From Dermatophagoides farinae (lineage: Eukaryota; Arthropoda; Arachnida; Sarcoptiformes; Pyroglyphidae): a DNA stretch of 64,000 nt. Position 1 is the first letter of the stretch. Each line of letters begins with the position of its first letter. The position numbers and the translations under genes are program-made. The DNA lies in contig NC_134678.1 of NCBI RefSeq assembly GCF_024713945.1, positions 7,812,001 to 7,876,000 on the forward strand, given 5' to 3'. The notes below the pieces were generated by a model. It saw only the letters and a program-made list of their open reading frames with translations, was not told the origin of the DNA and made no database searches. Below are positions 39,437 through 49,742 of this stretch, piece after piece.

Positions 39437-42400
39437 ATGAATTATCCATTAATTTTCTCAGCAATCGTTGATATTGGTTCGAATGTACAGCTTTCGAAAG
39501 GTTTCACTGGTGTATCATGCATTACATTCGACAATGAACAAGAAATTCTATGGGCCGGTAATTATTCTGGTCATATAACTAGTTTCGTTCCAAATACAAC
39601 AACTGGTCTTACGAAATATACATCATTCCATGTTGATTATGAAAGTGATGTCAGGTATGTGTGTGTTTGTTTGATTATTGATTTTTGATTGATTGAAAAT
39701 TTTTTTTTCTCAGACAAATCGTCACCTTCAAAGAAGGAATTTTTTCATTAACAAAAAATGCATTACGTTTATCGAAACGTCGTGGTATTACACAATTCAC
39801 ACATAGAAATGAACATTTGATGAAAGATATGCAATGTATGCTATTGAGGAAAAATGATCATAATAAATGTGGTGGCCAATTATTAATGGCCGGTAATCAA
39901 GAAAAACTAATCGAATTGGATATCGAAACCGTTAAGCCTATTCGTATGATTGATATAATGGATGATGATGGTGGTGGCATACAGAATTGTTATCATATGA
40001 AAGGACATCCACGTTTCATTTGTATGGCCGATTGTGATGGAAAGGTTTGTTTGTCTTGATTTGCTTGAAATTTTACAAATTTTAATAATCTTTTCGATTT
40101 CGACTAGATTGTATTACGTGATTCGGATCAATTACGGATCCAACATCAATTCAAATCGGCTGCACCAATATCAGCAATTGATGCTTGTGGAAATTATCTT
40201 GTCACCATTTCACCATATTCACAATTAATGATGATTTATGATTTACGTCAGACAAAATTAGCATCCGTCACACAAATATATCAGCCATCGCATATCAAAT
40301 TTTTATCCCGATTCACTACTAAATGTTGTATTGTATCAAGAAATGGTCGTTTTTCTATTGTAGATTTAACGAATCCTTCAACAATCAAGTATGTTTTAAT
40401 GATTTGTTTTTTGATAAAAAATCAAAACGATTCTCTCTATGTATCCCACTTTAGTCCAATCAATGATGTTCAAATGCCTTCATATGATTCTCAGGTTACC
40501 GCTTTCGATATATCGGCCACCGATCAAGCATTTGCATTTGGTGATAATCAAAATTGCATATACATACATGGCACATGTGAAAAATTTGATATCAACACAA
40601 ATCGTAGACAACCAGAATTTGCTGATCCAATAATGCCAACACCATATTATTCATTGATGACCACCAATGATCATTATACGCCAATATCGGAAATATCACC
40701 ATTTCCTTATTTTGTTCTGCCATCAATGATTGATTATAGTCAACTAGTATCATATATGCCACCACAACAATGTCTACGTGTTTATCGTCCTGTACCAGCA
40801 ATTGGTTCAGAAATATTACGATCAATGCGTGTTGTTGGTAATATTGGTTATGTTGTTAATTCACCGGGTGCGAAAATTCCCACGGCAATCAATAATGGCT
40901 GTTATACAACCAATAATGGCAATGGTTCAATACGTAGTAGTCCAGAAGGCAATGAATTCGGAACGGATCAAATGCCACATCGTTATCATTTTCTGGAACC
41001 AAATCACAATAAAGTCGATAAAGATGAATATGATTTCTCTCGATATAATAGCTCACCATTTCCAGGACTGGATTCAACAATACCAAATTCGTATGCAAAT
41101 AATATGATTCAATGTCTGTATTTTATACCGGCATTTCGTTCCTTCAGTTATAAATCATATTTGTAATCGTGAATATTGCCTTGTTTGTGAACTTGGTTTT
41201 CTATTTCATATGCTTGATATTGCACCTAAACACAATCCATGTCAAGCAAATAATTTTCTTCGTGCTTTTCGTACAATACCAGAAGTATGTGCCTTTAAAT
41301 TAATTGTACCAGGTAAGCAATTGATGATGATATGGTTCATTTAACTGATGGACATTTTTATTATTTATCCGAATCAAATTGATTTTGTGTGTTTGTTTGT
41401 TGTAGAAGAAGAATCTTTACGGAAGCAATTTAACTTTTTCAAACTTACACAACAATGGTTACGATTCCTATTACATCAATTACATCGTGAATCATTACAA
41501 TCTTCTTCTTCAAACAATAACAACAACAACAATTTGACCATGCAAATTTTGATGGGCAATAATTCATCAAATGGCGGTGGAAACAATCACCATAACAATA
41601 ATCATGCTAAAAATTTATGGCCATATCCACAGCAGCAGCAGCAACCACAATCACAGCAAATGGTTGAATCAGAAATTGAAAATTTAAAAAATTCATTTGT
41701 TACAGAAAATTTTTCGCTCCAATTAACTAGACATTTTCATTGTATAAAATGTCAAAATCAATGGAAAAGTCCATATATTTCATTTCCAGTCACATTGAAT
41801 TATCCGATGAATCAACAAAATCAAAATCAACAACAATCATTCATTAGTTTTTCAGAGTTATTGTTGAATTCAATACACACAGAACAAACGATACAAGAAT
41901 TTTGTGAAAAATGTCAAAAATTTCACAATAACATCATTGAACGACGATTAATGTCTAAATTACCGCCATTGTTTGCCATCAATACTGGTTTGGATAATAA
42001 AAATGTAAGTTTCTGCTCTTTCGAATGTTTTTCATTAAATTTTCTTGTGCAATTTTTTCTAGGCACAAAAATTCTGGCAAACACAAACTGAACGTTTCAC
42101 AAAAATCATGACAAATAAGAGAGAAAAATATGTTGTTACAAATCTGGCTGATTTAGATAAATTGAAACAACAACAGAATAATAATTGTCAAGGAAATGGT
42201 GGTGGTGCTGGTGGTGGTAGCACTAGTAATAATAATCAAATGCCATGTCGTTATGGAAAATTTTGTAAACGTTTAGATTGTAAATTTTATCATTCACATC
42301 GTGATGATGACGATGGAAATGAAAATAATTTCTATTCATGGATACCCATGTCAATTTTTATATCGAAAAATTCAAACAATTCTGATGGTTCATCATCATC

Positions 42401-43783
42401 ATCTAAAATGCAAATAAAAGATGATTATAGTGACAATGGTGTTCTAGATAAAGATAATTATATTGAATATTCATTAATCAATGTCACGTCGGTGGTAAAA
42501 TCATCGGAAGAAACATTTGGTAATATTGTCAGCGCTATTAAAATTGATAAATCATATTTTGATGCACGTCGACGTCGACAATTGGCAAACAGAAAACGAA
42601 TTCGACGGCGTTATCAAAATCGTTTTGTTGGTGGTGGTCAACAACAAAATAATAACTTTGTTGGCGATGATGATGAGGATTTATCCGACGAAAATGATGA
42701 TGAAGAATTGGATGCATCAATTATTGATGATAATGAAATGTTTACGATTGATAGTCGTACTAATTCATCGTCATGGGATATGGAAAATTTGCCGTGTTAT
42801 GATTCCAAAATGGATTGGTATCTCTTCAATCATTATCTGATTAATCCAATCACAAGTGAAGAAGTTGTTTCCACTGATTTTACCTGGAAAGTACCAACAA
42901 TATTGATGTATATGAAGAATGATTGTATGAAAAATTTTCCACATAACAAATTATTACGACGTACCAAGAATAATATGATCAACACGAATGTATTCAATCA
43001 ATGTTTATCGATATCGCAGAAAATTCCAATGAAATCAATTTCGTTTTTGCCATTGGATTTAGAGATGGAACCACCCAAAAAAGGTGAAATCGTTGCAATG
43101 GATGCTGAATTTGTTATGCTCAATCATGAAGAAACTGAATTACGATCCGATGGTACTAGAGCCACGATAAGACCATCACATAAATCTGTTGCGAGAATTT
43201 CCTGTGTACGTGGATCCGGTCAAATGCAAGGTGTTCCCTTTATTGATGATTATATTTCAACACAGGATCAGGTTGCTGATTATATGACAAAATTTTCCGG
43301 TTAGTTTAATCGAAAATTTCAATTTTTCATTTTTTCAACATTTCAATTTTTTCCCATATGTAAAAAGGAATACAACCAGGTGATCTGGATGCAGCACTAT
43401 CATCGAAACATTTGACAACATTGAAATCAACGTATCTGAAACTTCGATTCCTGATCGATAATGGTGTAATTTTTGTTGGACATGGTTTACGTAATGATTT
43501 TCGTGTCATTAACTTGGTAGTGCCACCGGAACAAGTGATCGATACTGTTTATCTGTTTCAATCACCGAATTCAAAACGTATGGTATCATTACGATTTTTA
43601 GCATGGCATTTTCTTAATCTAAATATTCAAAGTGAAACACATGATTCAATTGAAGATGCTAAAACTGCGCTAGCATTATATCATAAATATAAAGAATTAG
43701 AAATGAATGGCTGTGCTAAAGAAGCTATTGAAAATCTATATCAAATTGGCAAAGAATGTGGATGGAAAATTCCAAATTTTTGA
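39437..43783 (+). CDS. PAN2: PAN2 deadenylase catalytic subunit (7 exons, one frame offset)
   Basis: Model: join(39437..39654, 39714..40044, 40108..40388, 40455..41312, 41406..42004, 42063..43299, 43368..43783), about 1312 aa (human about 1200). Order: N-terminal WD40 domain ([20 protein letters not shown]); linker that binds PAN3; inactive ubiquitin-hydrolase-like domain ([31 protein letters not shown]); and a C-terminal DEDD exonuclease with [14 protein letters not shown] and [11 protein letters not shown], so all catalytic acids are present. PAN2-PAN3 shortens mRNA poly(A) tails in the cytoplasm with poly(A)-binding protein. Oddities: one extra base near 41131-41146 moves the frame just before [10 protein letters not shown], and a CCCH finger ([16 protein letters not shown]) sits in an insert in the pseudo-hydrolase domain. 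Gln/Asn runs expand several loops. Confidence 0.92.
41131..41146 (+). other. Single-base frame offset in PAN2
   Basis: The frame [13 protein letters not shown] is family-conserved up to about 41142 and then stops at 41164-41166. One base forward, [16 protein letters not shown] is also strongly conserved and open to the next donor. Human PAN2 has both halves contiguous. Total exon length is 3n+1. An intron cannot explain it: the only GT..AG pair is 34 nt and would delete conserved residues. A CC pair lies at 41141-41142. Confidence 0.8.
42244..42291 (+). other. CCCH zinc-finger motif within PAN2
   Basis: C-x5-C-x4-C-x3-H ([16 protein letters not shown]), the spacing of Nab2/ZC3H14-type CCCH fingers, flanked by Gly/Asn- and Asp-rich linkers. 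Such fingers bind poly(A) or other RNA. Confidence 0.6.
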
Positions 43784-43979
43784 GTAATTCATAAAAAATT
43801 GTTACGAATGTAGTTCATCATCATGAATTTTTTTTAAAAAAGAAATCATTCTCATCATCATCATTGTTCGCATGTGTTTTATTTTTTTTCTCTCTCATTT
43901 TGTTGAAAACAAAAACAATCTCAGTCATCCATCAGGTTATCAATTTCTCACTTTTGGCTGTATCTCATTGCAAAAATTA

Positions 43980-43985
43980 TTTATT
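43980..43985 (-). terminator. Poly(A) signal of the NUDT6-like gene
   Basis: Minus-strand AATAAA about 67 nt beyond the NUDT6-like stop. It lies between the convergent ends of PAN2 and NUDT6, only 268 bp apart. Confidence 0.45.
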
Positions 43986-44051
43986 GTTAAATTGAGCAAA
44001 AAAAAAGTCAAATTATTAAAAACATTTTTTCAATTTTTCAATGAATTACGA

Positions 44052-45160
44052 TCATTTCTTCATCTTCTTCTTTTGTTTGATTGAATATACATTGAATTCA
44101 TTTATTGGTGGTGGAAAATTTGTTCGTATACGATCATAGCCTATTTCATTTTCATTATGATTTTCGTTCCATTCGATATATTTTTCAATGACAAACATAT
44201 TAAATTTCGAAAGCTTTCCATCAATATTGTTGATATCGATCCATTCACATTGGTCAATTTCATTGGGACATTTATTGATTTTTTGATTATCATCAAGCGA
44301 ATGGTTTGAAATGGCACGTAAATGGCAGACAAAATATAAATCCGAACAATTGAATGCCCAATCAACACGATGTAAATGACGTATCGTTAAAATGCAACGA
44401 AATTCGGTATTGATACCTGTTTCTTCATATACTTCACGTATGACAGCATCCGATAATTCTTCATCTTGTTCAACATAACCACCGGGAAATTTCCAATAAT
44501 CGGTTATTTTTGCCTGTTCTTTAACAAGTAATATTTGATTTTTATCATTCAAAACTAAACCACCTGTTTAAAAGGAAAATTGATGAGGAAGATTCACAAA
44601 TGTTGTTATATTATCAGCTGCATTTGTTTTGTTTTTGTTTTAACTAACCTACGCCGATATTAGTGTATGCATATTTGGGAATATTATTACGACGATGATC
44701 AATCAATGATTTAACCATTATAACATTATTATCTTTGGTATGATGAAAATCAAAGCCCAACTAATGAGAATGAATGAACAAGTGGAAAAATTTTTTCATC
44801 AATTTATCATCATGAGAATTTTTTGTCATATATTAACATAACCTTGACTAATGGTTCAATTAAACGGACATTATCGTCATTGGTTATTCGAAACCAAATT
44901 GTACGTATGTTTTTCGTTGCTTCTTGTTGTTGTGATTTGATTCGATTAACCAATTCATCGATTATCGTTGATAAACGATTCGAATCAATTGATTTAATTT
45001 GTTCATTGTTTGTTTCAAAATGAATGCCACCATATCTATCGAATTTTGAATGAAAAAATTCATTCGAAATTTTTCGTCTTTGTATTTGATGAATAAATGA
45101 AGCTGTTTTTTGCCTATGATGATGATTCATGAACAGACGGTTAAAAAGTCTAAATGTCAT
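44052..45160 (-). CDS. NUDT6: NUDT6-like Nudix hydrolase (3 exons)
   Basis: Model: complement(join(44052..44563, 44649..44760, 44843..45160)), 313 aa, against 316 in human NUDT6. The Nudix box is complete: GYVEQDEELSDAVIREVYEE continuing TGI (about 172-194) fits GX5EX7REUXEEXGU. The N-terminal part (FDRYGGIHFETN.., IRTIWFRI) matches the pre-Nudix region typical of NUDT6 rather than other Nudix enzymes, and NNIPKYAYTNIGVGGLVLND leads into the fold. A basic Arg/His-rich N terminus could act as a mitochondrial presequence, as suggested for NUDT6. Nudix enzymes cleave nucleoside diphosphates linked to X; the NUDT6 substrate is poorly defined. The gene is divergent from mevalonate kinase. Confidence 0.82.
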
Positions 45161-45456
45161 CGTTTTGTTTTGACGTTATGGTTTTAATTTAAGATTTGAA
45201 GATAAAAAGAGAACCGAGGAAAAAAATGGGGTTTTGCATCCACATCGAAGAAAGAAAAACCGGTTATAGTGTCGATCGAAAAAGAAAATTGATGTGGTGA
45301 AAAAAAATTTCCTTAAAAAATTTTTTTTTCATTGAAAAACGATGATATCTATTGTGAGTGATGTGAATTGAATTTCTAACGACATTTATGTTGAGGATTC
45401 TCGTTCGAAAAAGTGTTTATGTTATTTGATTCAGCAAATTTTTGTTTTCAGTGATT
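45161..45456. promoter_or_regulatory. Divergent promoter region, NUDT6 / mevalonate kinase
   Basis: 296 bp between two divergent start codons, so core promoters and 5' UTRs of both genes are packed here. A T-rich acceptor-like tract (tttttgttttcag) ends just before the mevalonate kinase ATG, which suggests an untranslated first exon. Confidence 0.45.
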
Positions 45457-46675
45457 ATGAAATCTTTATTATTAGCACATAGTAAAAGTCCGGGTAAATT
45501 AATTTTATCCGGTGAACATTCTACAGTATACGGCAAGGTAAGTATTGAATTTTATCTTGCCATTTTGATTGAATTTTTTTTTTGTTTCGTTTCGAAAGAA
45601 TTCTGTAGCCACTACTGTTGATCTGTATACGGAATGTGAAATTTTCGCTATAAATGATGGAACTATTCGATTGCAATTTTGTAATCTGGATTACGAAAAA
45701 ACTTGGCCACTGGAATTGTTGAAAAATTGCCCAAAGCTCATTTCGGATATCGACGCGTTTCCGATTTAATGGTGAAGAATCATTGATGAAAATCAATCAA
45801 TTATGGAATGAACTGCAATCAGAACCGACAAATATATCTCATTCATGTTTGGCTTTTTTATTTCTCTATCTAAGTATTGGTGATTTATCCGAAAGAAAAA
45901 GTATTAAAATTGTGGTCAAAAGCAATCTACCAAATGGTGCTGGTCTTGGTTCATCATCAGCTTTTATCGTATCAATGGCTCAGGCATTATTCACTGCATC
46001 ACAAGTATCGATCGATAAAAAAGAATTTAATCGTTGGTGCTGGGAAATGGATAAAATATTTCATGGAAAACCATCCGGTGTTGATAATTCAATTTGTACA
46101 TATGGTGGAGCCATTTTATTTCGAAATGGACAATTAGTAGAACAAATTGATCACAAGGATTTACCTGAATTGAAAGTGATATTGGTCAATACACAAGTGC
46201 CTCGTAATACCAAGAATATGGTTGAACAATGTCGACAACGATTAACAATTTTCACCGATATTGGTAATCACTTGCTTGAATTGTTGAATTCTCTTTCACA
46301 ACAAGTATGGTCAACATTGAAGGATCAATCCGGTGGTAATCTTAATCAATTGTCAACATTATTCGAAATGAATCAACATTTATTGAATTGTTTGAATGTT
46401 GGTCATGAAAAAATTGATGAAATTGTTGCCATAGCTAAACGTCATGATCTTAGTGCCAAACTTACTGGTGCTGGTGGCGGTGGTGTTGTCATGATCTATC
46501 TTAACAGTATGTTGGATGAATAGAATGTTTTTTTTTTAAATTTTTTTTCAACCATTTCTTTCTCCCATTAGATGATACGAAACGAGAATCATTACTGAAA
46601 CAATTACATTCCAATGGATTCATTACGTATCAGGTTAAACTTGGTGTTTGCGGCGTTCATACCGTCGTGAATTGA
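45457..46675 (+). CDS. MVK: Mevalonate kinase (3 exons, one frame offset)
   Basis: Model: join(45457..45537, 45599..46506, 46572..46675), about 363 aa (human 396). GHMP-kinase motifs are intact: SPGKLILSGEHSTVYGK near the N terminus, NLPNGAGLGSSSA (ATP loop), the KPSGVDNSICTYGG segment with the catalytic Asp, and KLTGAGGGGVVMI. The enzyme phosphorylates mevalonate with ATP in the isoprenoid pathway, in cytosol or peroxisome. Arthropods lack sterol synthesis but need it for prenylation, dolichol and ubiquinone. Oddity: after KLISDID the frame runs into a stop, while FNGEESLMKINQLW continues one base ahead, making the total 3n+1. The region between motifs 1 and 2 is shorter than in vertebrates. 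The C-terminal exon ends LGVCGVHTVVN. Confidence 0.88.
45751..45769 (+). other. Single-base frame offset in mevalonate kinase
   Basis: The upstream frame ends at a TAA at 45767-45769. The downstream frame (RFNGEESLMKINQLWNEL) is open back to the same spot. No GT..AG pair allows a normal intron. A CC pair lies at 45761-45762. Confidence 0.75.
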
Positions 46676-47010
46676 TTTTTGATTTTATTAAAACAAAAAT
46701 TTTTTAAAATTAAAGAATTTTTTTCAAAAAATAAAAATTAAAGCGAATATATGTATCACGTTCAAATAATACGTGCATATTTTTATTTTATCACGTGATC
46801 AAAGTAATTTACAGTTACTCGGTTATTATGATGTACGCATCATTTATTTGTCTTTTTTATGTAAAAAAAACGGAATTTCCACCAAAAAAAAAATTATTTA
46901 TCAACAATTCGAAATTGACGAATATGTTAAAAATTCAGCTCATTACCAATTGAATAGATAAACTTATCGATCAATCGATCAGTGAATTCAAACGACGAGG
47001 AAAAAAAACG
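46676..47010. other. Spacer, mevalonate kinase to Rabex-5
   Basis: 335 bp of AT-rich sequence. A poly(A) signal AATAAA lies at 46730-46735. Palindromic cgatcaatcgatcag-type sequence near 46967-46981 may belong to the Rabex-5 promoter. Confidence 0.5.
46730..46735 (+). terminator. Poly(A) signal of mevalonate kinase
   Basis: AATAAA about 55 nt after the stop codon. Confidence 0.5.
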
Positions 47011-49395
47011 ATGGATGACGATTTTGGTACAACGACGACCACGACTGCATCATCAATTGATGAATCAGATGATTCAATTATTGTATTGAAAAGTAAGCTC
47101 CAATTTAATTTGATTGTTTGTCTTGCTATTTTTGTGTGTTTTGTTTTGTTTTGTTTTTGGCTTATCGCTTATTATTTGATTTTTGATTATTATTTATTTG
47201 ACAGACAATAAGAATAACAATGATAATGATGGTGATGATAATCATGATACATCAATGATGACAATGAATAATGATAATGGTGGTTCATATCGTCACAAAA
47301 TGACCGTACAAATTGTAGCAGATAAATCAGCATTACATTGTAAAAATGGTTGCGGTTTTTATGGTAATCGTGAATGGTTTGGTTATTGTTCCATATGTTA
47401 TAAAGAGATTCGTCATCATCAACAACAACAACAACAACATCAGCATCATCATAATCAATCAAATATGGCTCAAATACAAAAAAATTATCCTGTTTCATCA
47501 TCGATACCACCACCATCAACATCAATGTCGCCACCACCACTACAGCCAACATCTCAATCATCATCATTTTCAATGTCATTGAAACAGAAAATTTTACCCG
47601 AATCATTGAATCGTGCACATTCCACTACATCACTTTCATCTTCTACTGCATCGTTTCTAACGAATCCAACTGGATCATTATCATTTAGGTTTGGAAATTT
47701 TTTCAAATTTTTCATGTTGATTTTTCAATGTTTATCTTTGTAGGAAATTTGAGGAGAAAAAACGTCAACAATCTGAAAAGAATCGTATAAAATCAATTTT
47801 TAAACGTGCATCAACATTTCGTGAATATCGTTCATCATCGGCAGCTAGTTCTAGTCAACAACATTCGAATAGCAACAACAATAGCCATCATACTACACAG
47901 GAAAATAATTCATGGCCATTTTTTTCATTGGAACGTCCATTCGAAGAAGTTTTAGCAAAATTCTATCCTGATTATGCATTACGTGATATTAATGTCAATG
48001 TTGCGAAATGTGTAGAAAAAGTGAATAAATTACTGAATCGTGGTACCTCGATTGAAGATCTAACGGAATTAATGCATGATTTTTATTCTACAATGGAAAA
48101 TCGTTTTCAAACAAGTCCACATTATAAAGATGTCAATAGCGTTCAATTCTCACAGCTTATTGATCAGACAGAAAAAATTCTAATGAATAAATTATATACA
48201 AATTTATTTGCACGTGTCCAAAACGAAGAAGAAGAACGTGATCTGGAATTGCAGAAAAAGATTCGAAATCTAAATTGGATAATGTCTAATCATTTGGATA
48301 TTGAAATCAATCTCAGACATCCTAAGGTTAAAGATTTAATGGATCAAGCAATAACGGAAATTAGTGAAGTTGATTCGAAACAAATTCCTTACGAAAAATT
48401 GGATGCTATTGTTCGATGTTCGAAAACAATTTTTGAAATGTTACAAATTGACAATAATGCTGCCATTTCGGCGGATCAATTTTTACCGGCATTAGTTTTT
48501 GTCATAATAAATGCTAATCCGCCATTATTACAATCGAATATAAAATTTATAACACGTTTTAGCACACCATCACGTCTAATGACTGGTGAAGCTGGCTATT
48601 ATTTCACAAATCTTTGTTGTGCAACAACATTTATCGAAAAAATTTCCGGTGAATCACTTAATATGAGTGAAAGTGATTTTCAGGTATGTTTTGATTCAAC
48701 TAAAGCTAAATGAAATGAATCATCATCTGTTTTTTTTTTTTGTTTATATATAGAGCTATATAAATGGTGAAGCACAGCCACCGGGCTATTATAAACAATC
48801 ATTTCTATGTGAACCATTTCGTATAATGAATTCTAATCATACGATATTAAATGATACAATTAAACGTAATGCTCAATGGTTAGAAAATCTTGACTATCTA
48901 GAAAAACGTATGGATCGTTTTGAACAAATATTTGAAAATAAGTGTCGTGTGGCTATCGATTCATCGAAAGAAATGATTGCCCAACATTCAACATATAAAA
49001 TTTTCGACACAGCTAGTGTTGATGATGTTGATCCATTATTATTTCCGGAAAATTTTCGTGAAACATACAAAAAACATAGACAACAAAAAAAGGAAAAAGA
49101 AAACCTTTTGATTGAAATTGAATCAACATCATCATCACCAAATCTAAATATCAATGATGTATCTGTCGATAGTCAAATTGTCTGTGATCAGTTAGCTTCA
49201 ATCGATTTTAATCATGATTCATCAATCGAACCTTTGACGGTGGAAACAAACGACGACGATAAGGACAACAACAACGATAATGATGATGATGATGGTGGAT
49301 TTCCAAAACTTCCAAATCCATTATGTCCAGAACCTATTTCAACAACAACGACGGTCAACTCAAATTCAGATCAATCGGAAAAAACAAGCGAATAG
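47011..49395 (+). CDS. RABGEF1: Rabex-5 / RABGEF1, Rab5 guanine-nucleotide exchange factor
   Basis: Model: join(47011..47092, 47205..47688, 47744..48683, 48754..49395), 715 aa. An A20-type zinc finger at about 73-92 (CKNGC..GYCSIC, C-x3-C-x11-C-x2-C) is followed by a Gln/His/Ser/Pro-rich linker, a basic helical stretch ([20 protein letters not shown]), a four-helix bundle segment, and a VPS9 catalytic domain with [30 protein letters not shown] and [13 protein letters not shown], which holds the key Asp, Pro and Tyr residues. A20 finger plus VPS9 is the Rabex-5 signature. The protein activates Rab5 on early endosomes and binds and transfers ubiquitin through the A20 finger. The first exon encodes a Thr/Ser/Asp-rich 27-residue start. 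The C terminus is Asp/Asn/Ser-rich after a coiled-coil-like [11 protein letters not shown] block. Convergent with the MAP3K gene. Confidence 0.92.
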
Positions 49396-49742
49396 CAAAC
49401 CAAAACATGAAAAAAAAACGTTGCAATTAATTTATAAAAAAAAAAATTTTAATTCCACTAGATTGAAAAAAAGAGTGTTTGTGTTGTATGATGTTTTAGT
49501 AGGAGAAAATTTATTTAAAAAATTTTTTTTTGTTGTGAAAAATATTACAATGATGATAATTTGTTTTTTTTTATCAAAAGAAAAAAAAATTCAATTAAAA
49601 TTGACAAAATTATTCATTAACCTAATAATTTTAGAGAGAAAAAAATTCATGAATCAATCATTGTGCGATTGTGAAAACAATCTCGAGATCAAAACATCGT
49701 CATCATCATCATCATCATAATCATGTGTTTTTGATATGTTCA
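49396..49742. other. Convergent 3' spacer, Rabex-5 / MAP3K
   Basis: 347 bp AT-rich region between two convergent stops, holding both 3' UTRs. ATC repeat near 49697-49719. No other feature seen. Confidence 0.5.

Noticed and set aside
41113-41146. 34-nt GT..AG stretch that would restore the PAN2 frame as an intron
   Set aside because: It would delete LYFIPAFRS, which is conserved in PAN2, so it is coding. The equal length to the receptor case looks like coincidence.
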